Shown piece by piece: positions 58,218-64,000 of a DNA stretch of 64,000 nt; positions within the stretch are counted from its first letter, which is position 1; each line of letters opens with the position of its first letter. Origin of the DNA: Aselliscus stoliczkanus. Lineage: Eukaryota > Chordata > Mammalia > Chiroptera > Hipposideridae. The stretch lies in NCBI GenBank assembly GCA_033961575.1, contig CM066731.1:79195501-79259500 (forward strand), given 5' to 3'. The translations under genes were made by a program, and so were the position numbers. The notes below the pieces were generated by a model. It was given only the letters and a program-made list of their open reading frames with translations. It was not told the origin of the DNA and ran no database searches.

Positions 58218-58969
58218 TCTGGCTGTTGCTCTGGGATTGCTTTGAAGTATTAGATAGATCACCAGGAGAGCCCTGGCTGGATCACGCAGGCACAGCTCAC
58301 GGCCCAACACTCCAAGGAAAATTATAAGTCTCAGCCTGTCCCAATCAGCCGTTCACAGATCAGGCCAAGCAGCCTACAGCCAATCACCAGCTTGGCAACT
58401 CTGCAAGCGCAGTGCAGAGAGCCAGGACCCAAGGCGGCTCGCGCACTCCTGGGTCTCAGTGAGCAGCCTGTTGTAGCCGGAGCACACCCATCAGGCATTC
58501 CCCTTGCAATGCAGCACAAGCCGTGTGGAGTGTGGGGATCTGAGGTGGCTTGCACACTCCTGGGTCTCAGTGAGCAGTATGGAGCTGATGGAGCCGGAGG
58601 GCACCTGCCCAGGGTTTCCCTGGCAACACAATATAAGCCTGGCTGAGGGTGGGAATCCAAGGCCGCATGCGCGGGCACGCACTTCTGTGCCAATTCCACC
58701 AGATCAATGAGGTCCCAGACCTGATCCTCCGTGGTCGGGTCCAACCCTGACAAAATGGCGCCCTCCTGTACACCACTCGCTTGCAGGCTCCACACCAGGG
58801 GAACAATAGTCCAAAAACCTCTAGCCTTTGCACCAAAGGTGCTCAGTTCAGTCCATCCCCACAGGCTCCTGGGCCCAGCTCACACAGCTACTCCCTCCAC
58901 GGAGCACATATATTTTGATGGATAAATGTTTTCAGATTTTTTTGAGGTTATACTGACTTTTTAAGCATG

Positions 58970-59615
58970 TGTCACATTATACCCTGCCTGTCTGCCTGCA
59001 TGCACCTCTCCATAAAGACAGATCATAACTTCAATATTATGCTTACTGTATATATCCCCACTTGGCTCCAAAGGATGGCCGCTAGTCAAAGACAGATAAA
59101 ATCCCACGAGAGGGACAACACAAGTCAGACACGGTCGTGTGGGTGCCAATGGGTGCCTGTGGTGCCAGTGGATACCCGTGGGTGCAAGTGAGTGCCATGC
59201 GAGACATCAGGGAGAGTAGAAAAGGGGCAGAAACCCCTTGCTTCAGGTTCTGGCAGCCTGCCTGTGAAATGACCTATTGATATGATAATACCTGTCCTCC
59301 CTGCATTCTTATCAGTGAGAAAGCTTCTTTCTCTTAAGAGGTGCATGACAATAACCTTATGGGGTCACTGGGAACTTAGGCCCAGAGGATAATTCTTGGG
59401 TTGAGACTCACAGACCACAGAAGCTACATTGCCCCTTGCCTATGTGTAAGATAATAAAAAGAATGGTCAGGTCCGATTTGGGGCTCCAGTCCAGGAGGCT
59501 GATATCCCCTGACCCCAAACTGTTTTCTCTCCTATTTTAGGTCTCTCTCTCTTTTCCTTAACCTTTCGCCATCTCTTCTCCACTCCTACCTGCTCTGTTG
59601 TGCAGGAACATGACA
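58970..59615 (+). mobile_element. solo LTR, family shared with 20774-21374
   Basis: Starts tgtcacattataccctgcct and ends tgcaggaacatgaca, giving TGTCA...TGACA ends. It holds a run of diverged short units around gggtgccaatgggtgcctg (59150-59200) and an AATAAA signal in ataataaaaagaatgg at about 59452. No internal retroviral sequence and no clear TSD. Confidence 0.75.
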
Positions 59616-59952
59616 ATAGTGCATTTTTAAAAGCTTCTGTTCCCTTAATTAAAGAACATGAGGGCATCAAAATGATGGAATCTTATTTTCACAGTTTGTT
59701 ATTTTATGAGAAACTAAATTTTAACCTTAATACAAACATACAATTAAGCATATTTTCTTAGAATATTAATTTAGGAAAATGCACATGAAAACAACAATAT
59801 AAAACTGGAGGCTGTCAACATTTTTAAGTATGTCATTTTGCAATATTATACTCCTACTCATAATTATTACTCAAGTAAGGTATTTAAGAAATCTACATTC
59901 TTCATTATGTCCTCTTAATGTCATTTCTCTACCATCAAGCTGCATCTAATTT
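59616..59952. other. unassigned sequence
   Basis: AT-rich, nothing recognised. Confidence 0.3.
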
Positions 59953-59965
59953 AAAGATGATTCCA

Positions 59966-60079
59966 GGGGCCAGCTGAGTGGTGCGGTGGTTAAGCGCTGG
60001 CTTGGGACGCCAGCGGCCCCGATTCAGTCCCACATATGAGAGCCAGTGACACTGCCCTCAAAATAAAATAAAATAAAAT
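59966..60079 (+). mobile_element. young tRNA-derived SINE
   Basis: Head ggggccagctgagtggtgcg, box B-like gattcagtccc and body gagagccagtgacactg, with an (AAAAT)n tail. The exact TSD aaagatgattcca lies at 59953-59965 and 60080-60092. Confidence 0.95.
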
Positions 60080-60092
60080 AAAGATGATTCCA

Positions 60093-60417
60093 ATAGTCTT
60101 ATTGAATACCACAAATGTGATATGCATCTTTTTCAGTAATGACACATAAAAAGGTGGGTTCAAACAGTTGCTCTAATGCTTATAATTCTAATTAATGAGG
60201 AAACTTCTCACAGAGTTTTCAGAGCCATTTAAACTTCTGAATAAGAAAGAAAGAAATTTGGTGAGAAAAATTAGAAAATTAAAGCAATCAACCCAGAAAA
60301 TATAATGCCAACATAGAATAAATTTTAGAAAAAGATAGTAGGATATGAAAGGAAGGAAATTATCAAAGAAAGAATTTCAAGAATATTACTCAGTCATGAA
60401 GAATATGAAAAATCTAA
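60093..60417. other. unassigned sequence
   Basis: AT-rich, nothing recognised. Confidence 0.3.
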
Positions 60418-60762
60418 CCCAGGGTCAGGAAACTTTCTGTAAATGACAAAATAGCAAATATTATAGGCTTTCAGGGCCACATTAGGTCTCTCTTGCAACT
60501 ATGCAACTCTGCATTATGAGTTACAGACAATCCATAAATGAGTGAGCTGTCTCCCAATGAAATTTTATGGATGGACATTGAAATTTGAATTTAACACAAT
60601 ATTCACTTGTAAAAATTTTGGTTTCTTCTTGACCTCATCCTGCTCTTCCTCGTCTTCCCCCTTCTCACTTAAAAAATGTAGCAACATTGTGGACTACCAA
60701 AAATATTTTGGTTGGTTAGATTTGGCACATGAATGTAGTTTTCCTACCTCTGGTCTAACTGT
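60418..60762 (+). mobile_element. hAT-Charlie-type non-autonomous transposon
   Basis: Left end cagggtcaggaaactttctg and right end, read in reverse, cagaggtaggaaaactac are related inverted repeats. The interior (aggctttcagggccacatta, tctcttgcaactatgcaact, ccaatgaaattttatgga) is that of a common mammalian hAT MITE. tctaac occurs on both flanks, compatible with a decayed 8-bp TSD. Confidence 0.75.
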
Positions 60763-60879
60763 AAAAGCCTACTGAGGGCCCAGCATAATATATAGATGTA
60801 TACTGACACTTGGACCCCTCCCTGTGAAATACTGGATACTAGGGACAAAAAGAGGGCAATTGAAAATATTTATACAGAG

Positions 60880-61008
60880 CGTGCCCCCAAAAAAAAGTAT
60901 ATACTTTTTAAGGAGAAAAACTGTATTAAAATTGTAATACTTAATATATACCAATAACAAAAGATGAATACAGGTCATGTGTATAAATGTTTTTGGCACC
61001 CTGGTATA
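60880..61008 (+). mobile_element. mariner-type MITE, copy B (internally deleted)
   Basis: Left end gcgtgcccccaaaaaaaagt and right end gtttttggcaccctggtata. The interior aaactgtattaaaattgtaa and ataacaaaagatgaatacag matches copy A at 41378, but about 110 bp of the middle is missing. Confidence 0.7.
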
Positions 61009-61152
61009 TAGCCAGAATGGAATCTAAAGATAAACAAGTAGAAATAAGAGTTTAGTAAAAATTGCTATTAATCCAACAATCCTACTGAAAATTGCTCTTG
61101 AATTTCCTGTGTCAATTGCAGTGTTTTGGTTTGGTTTTTAGAAATTGAATGC

Positions 61153-62672
61153 AAGAGGTTCCAGTAAGATGGCGGAATTGACTGAGACTTTCCGAACTGC
61201 CTCCCAGGATCACATCAAAATTACAAATAATTTATACAACATTTAACCTTGAAAGTCCCCTGAACATTAGATGAACAGAACCTCTAAATGAAGGACCTAA
61301 AGAGGAGGCCATGTCAACTCTGGTAGGAGGGGCGCAGATGAGAGAGGGCGAGCCCTGTGACGGAAGTCCCAGCTGTGGGGAGACTTCTCCAGTTGTGGGA
61401 CAGACCCTCTGGCCCCACACCAAGCTCACCAGCCCAGAGTTGCTTTGCCAGGAAGAGGAGTTCTACGGTAGTGGGAAAGTAGAAATTAGTGAAGACTCTC
61501 TTTGCTCGGCTCAGTGAGGCTGAGGGCGGCTGGAGAACCAGTGGGGTCGGCACACGGGTTCGCTCGCTGGTGAGCACTCACCTGGTTCCTGTTCGGGGGA
61601 GTGGCTGTGTGAGCTGGGCCCAGGAGCCTGTGGGAAAGGACTAAACTGAACGCCTTTGGTGCAGAAGCTGGAGGTTTTGGGACCATTGTTCCAGTCCTGT
61701 GGAGCTTGCACACGAGCAGTGTACAGGAGGGATCCATTTCTTTAGGGTTGAGTCTGTGCACAGAGGGTCAGATCCGGGATCTGATTGGTCTGGTGAACTT
61801 GGCACAGGAGTGCGTGCGTGCACATGCGGGCTTGGATTCCCACCCTCTGCTCTGCTTGTGTTGCGTTCCCAGGGAAATGCTGGTGGGTGCCTTCCGGCTC
61901 CATCAGGCTGCTCACTGAGTCGCAGGAGTGCACAAGCCGCCTTGCATCCCCATCCTCCGCCATGCTTACGCTGCGCTGCCAGGGAAATGCAGGGCCGGCG
62001 CTCTCCAGCTGCATCAGTCTGTTCATTGAGACTCAGGAGAGCGTGAGCCCCCTTAGGTCCCAGCTCTCTGCACTGTTTGTGCAGAGTTGCAAGGCTGGGG
62101 ATTGACTGTTGGGCTGCTTAGCCAGATCTGCAGGCAGTTGATTGGGACAGGCTGAGACGGGGAGTTTTCCTGAGAGTGTTGGGCAGGGAGCAGTGCACCT
62201 GCGTGATCCGATCGAGGCTTTTCTGGCCAGTTTGTGTGGACTGATTGCTGTTACAGAGTGCATGCTTCTCTGACTTGCTGGGGGCCAATGACCACATCAA
62301 GTGGTGCTTTGGGGGTCTGCCCCTCCCACCTAGAGCTGTGTTGCCAGAGGTACCCTGAGCCCCCGGTGCACGGCCCACATCTCGACAGGCTACAGAGGGT
62401 TTTTTTTTTTTTTTTTTTTTTTTGCAGTAGCAGACAACCTGCAACAACCTGTGAAGATTTTATTATTTTTTTTTTTTTGGTAGTGAGCACGGTTCTAGAG
62501 CACACAGCAGCTAATTACGGAAAGCTCAATACAAGCCTGAGCAAGTGGTCTGTATATTAAAGAGGACAGAGAGCCCCCTCACCTCTTCTTATTTCTTTTT
62601 TCTTTTTTTCTTTTCTGTTCATTCTAGGTGATCTATCCTGTACATCAAAGCATTCACAGAACGACAGCCAAA
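61153..62672 (+). promoter_or_regulatory. L1 5' UTR with ~110-bp monomers
   Basis: Monomers marked by agggaaatgc at 61871 and 61981 (110 bp apart), plus a partial unit ending near 62105. Beyond the part shared with copy 1 there is extra sequence at about 62220-62640 with T-runs at 62400-62422 and 62463-62478, so this 5' UTR is longer than that of copy 1. Confidence 0.75.
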
Positions 62673-63523
62673 ATGAAAAAACAAAGAAACATGTCCCAAG
62701 TAAAAGATCAGAAGAAAACTCTAGATATGGAACTAAATGAAACAGAGGTATCCAAACTTCCAGAGACAAGGTTTAGAACACTGATGATAAAATTGTTTAA
62801 GGAACTTAGTGAGGACAAGCAGGATAGGGAAACCATTAAAAAAAAAAAAACAGAACTAAAGAATACAATAATTGAAATGAAGAACACACTCAAAGGAATC
62901 ACCAGTAGAATAGATGAAGCAGAAGAGTGGATCAGTGAATTAGAAGACAAAATAGCAGAAATCATCCAGCTGGAACAACAAAAAGAAAAAAGAAAAAAAT
63001 GAATGAATATAGTTTAAGAGACCTCTGGGACAACATGAAATGCAGCCACTTTCACCTCATAGGAATACCAGAAGTAGAAGAGAAGAAGCAAGGGATTGAG
63101 AATGTATTTAAAGAAATGACTGAAAACTTCCCTACTCTGGTGAAGGAAATCTACATACAAACACAGGATGTGCAGAGAGTTCCAGACAAGCTGAATCCAA
63201 ATGGGCCCTCATCAAGACACATCATAGTTAAAATGGCAAAGTTTAAAGACAAAGACAGAATCCTAAAAGCAGCAAGAGAAAGACAGCAGGTTATATACAA
63301 AGGAACTCCTATAAGACTAACAGCTGACTTTTCTTCAGAAACTCTGCAGGCCAGAAGGGAGTGGCAGGAGATATTCAAAGTGACACAAAATAAAGGTCTA
63401 CAAACAAGATTGCTCTACCCAGCACAGCTATCACTTAAAATTGAAGGAGAGATAAAGAGCTTCTCAGAAAAGAATAAGCTTAAGGAGTTCATTACCACCA
63501 AGCCAGCATTGCAGGAAATGTGA
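62673..63523 (+). pseudogene. L1 ORF1 with one frame break
   Basis: The first part (62673-63002) reads MKKQRNMSQVKDQKK with a coiled-coil-like region ending in an A-rich, frame-shifted stretch (RISELEDK-like motifs, then a stop). The second part (62999-63523) continues with LIGIPEVEEKKQGIENVF, RHIIVKMAKFKDKDRILK and LQARREWQEIFKVTQNKG to a stop. The break at about 62985-63000 lies in an A-run and could be replication slippage or a sequencing error. Confidence 0.9.
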
Positions 63524-63593
63524 AAAGAGCTTTTTTAAACAGAAGAAAGGGGAAAACAAGCTAACCCAGAAGACAAGAAATACAAATAACAAA

Positions 63594-64000
63594 ATGGCAG
63601 TAAATATGCACCTATCAGTAACTACTTTAAATGTGAATGGCTAAATGCTCCAATCAAAAGACACAGAGTGGCTGAGTGGATAAGAAAACAGGACCCATGC
63701 ATATGCTGTCTACAAGAGACTCATCTCAGATCAAAAGACATACACAGACTGAAAGTAAAGGGATGAAAAAAGTTATTTCATGCAAAAGGAAATGAGAAAA
63801 AAGCTGGAATAACAATACCTATTTCGGAGAAAATAGACTTTAAAATACAGACTACAATAAAAGACAAAGAAGGGCACTACATAATACCATTGGGATTTAC
63901 TCAACAGGAGGACATAACCCTAGTAAACATCTATGAACCCAACATAAGACCTCCAAAATATATAAAACAGATTTTGACAGATATAAAGGCAGAGATTAAC
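63594..64000 (+). pseudogene. L1 ORF2 N-terminus (endonuclease), partial
   Basis: Starts ATGGCAGTAAATATGCAC. A one-base loss near 63641 shifts the frame. The new frame then shows NAPIKRHRVAEWIRKQDP, a CLQETHLRSKD-type endonuclease motif (the glutamate of QETH is catalytic) and a later VNIYEPNIR-type motif. A TGA near 63765 replaces an expected Trp codon. It continues past the window. Confidence 0.85.

Larger units (their letters stand above)
56544..58899 (-). mobile_element. non-autonomous LINE-1 derivative, copy 2
   Basis: A minus-strand insertion inside an older L1, with TSD cggagcatatatat (56509-56522, followed by (AT)n) and cggagcacatatat (58900-58913). From its 5' end: a 5' UTR truncated by about 450 bp relative to copy 1, ORF1 (58217-57339), an ORF2 start with the same two small deletions as copy 1, the same jump to a 3' UTR-like module (about 56715), and poly(A) directly after agactatt. 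It ends before the second 3' module of copy 1. Confidence 0.88.
61153..64000 (+). mobile_element. LINE-1, 5' end to partial ORF2 (runs off window)
   Basis: Starts gaggttccagtaagatggcg with a YY1-like aagatggcgg, a 5' UTR of about 1.5 kb, ORF1 with one frame break, and ORF2 from 63594 to the window end. It retains the ORF2 segments missing from the copies at 7.4 and 57.2 kb, so it is closer to the autonomous parent. The far side is not visible. Confidence 0.9.

Overview
This is a stretch of mammalian genome with almost no host-gene content. It is built from layered retrotransposons, DNA transposons, processed gene copies and simple repeats. A bat is the likely source. One element at 29027-29225 has the head of the bat Ves tRNA-SINE. 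About eight short, young tRNA-derived SINEs and several larger tRNA-derived SINEs are of a kind I associate with horseshoe and leaf-nosed bats (Rhinolophoidea). That lineage call is from memory of SINE families, not from a search. No intact multi-exon host gene, tRNA, rRNA or CRISPR array is supported.

Layout. 1-5,300: a trimeric tRNA-like SINE, an MLT1-type LTR, a young SINE and an L2 remnant. 5,306-8,707: a complete 3.4-kb LINE-1 derivative flanked by a target-site duplication (TSD). 8,900-17,100: older L1 tails, SINEs, MIRs and a TG-rich tract. 17,297-18,397: a solo LTR with an exact 6-bp TSD. 20,774-21,374: a second solo LTR. 21,989-23,762: a mariner split by a SINE. 29,010-29,844: a Ves SINE fused to a full-length RPS25 mRNA copy within one TSD. 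30,458-38,380: an old class I endogenous retrovirus with two LTRs, holding nested SINE, L1 and Tigger insertions. 44,161-45,927: a GALNS processed pseudogene. 46,562-47,488 and 54,726-55,531: the two arms of an inverted duplication about 7.2 kb apart. 56,544-58,899: a second copy of the L1 derivative on the minus strand. 58,970-59,615: a solo LTR. 61,153-64,000: a less-deleted L1 running off the window.

The best candidate for an undescribed system is the LINE-1 derivative. The copies at 5.3-8.7 kb and 56.5-58.9 kb are independent insertions, with different TSDs and different 5' ends. They share the same three internal deletions in ORF2 relative to the L1 at 61-64 kb, and they join the start of ORF2 to a duplicated 3' module. 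This is the signature of a non-autonomous, ORF1-carrying, HAL1-like family. Second is the Ves-RPS25 fusion, best explained by template switching during L1-driven reverse transcription, which leaves a polymerase III-type promoter upstream of an uninterrupted ribosomal-protein reading frame. Third is the inverted duplication, whose arms are only a few percent diverged while related flanking pieces differ much more.

Elements interact mainly as parasites of L1. The SINEs, RPS25 and GALNS copies carry A-rich tails and TSDs typical of L1 endonuclease and reverse transcriptase. Younger elements repeatedly interrupt older ones, which gives a relative chronology.
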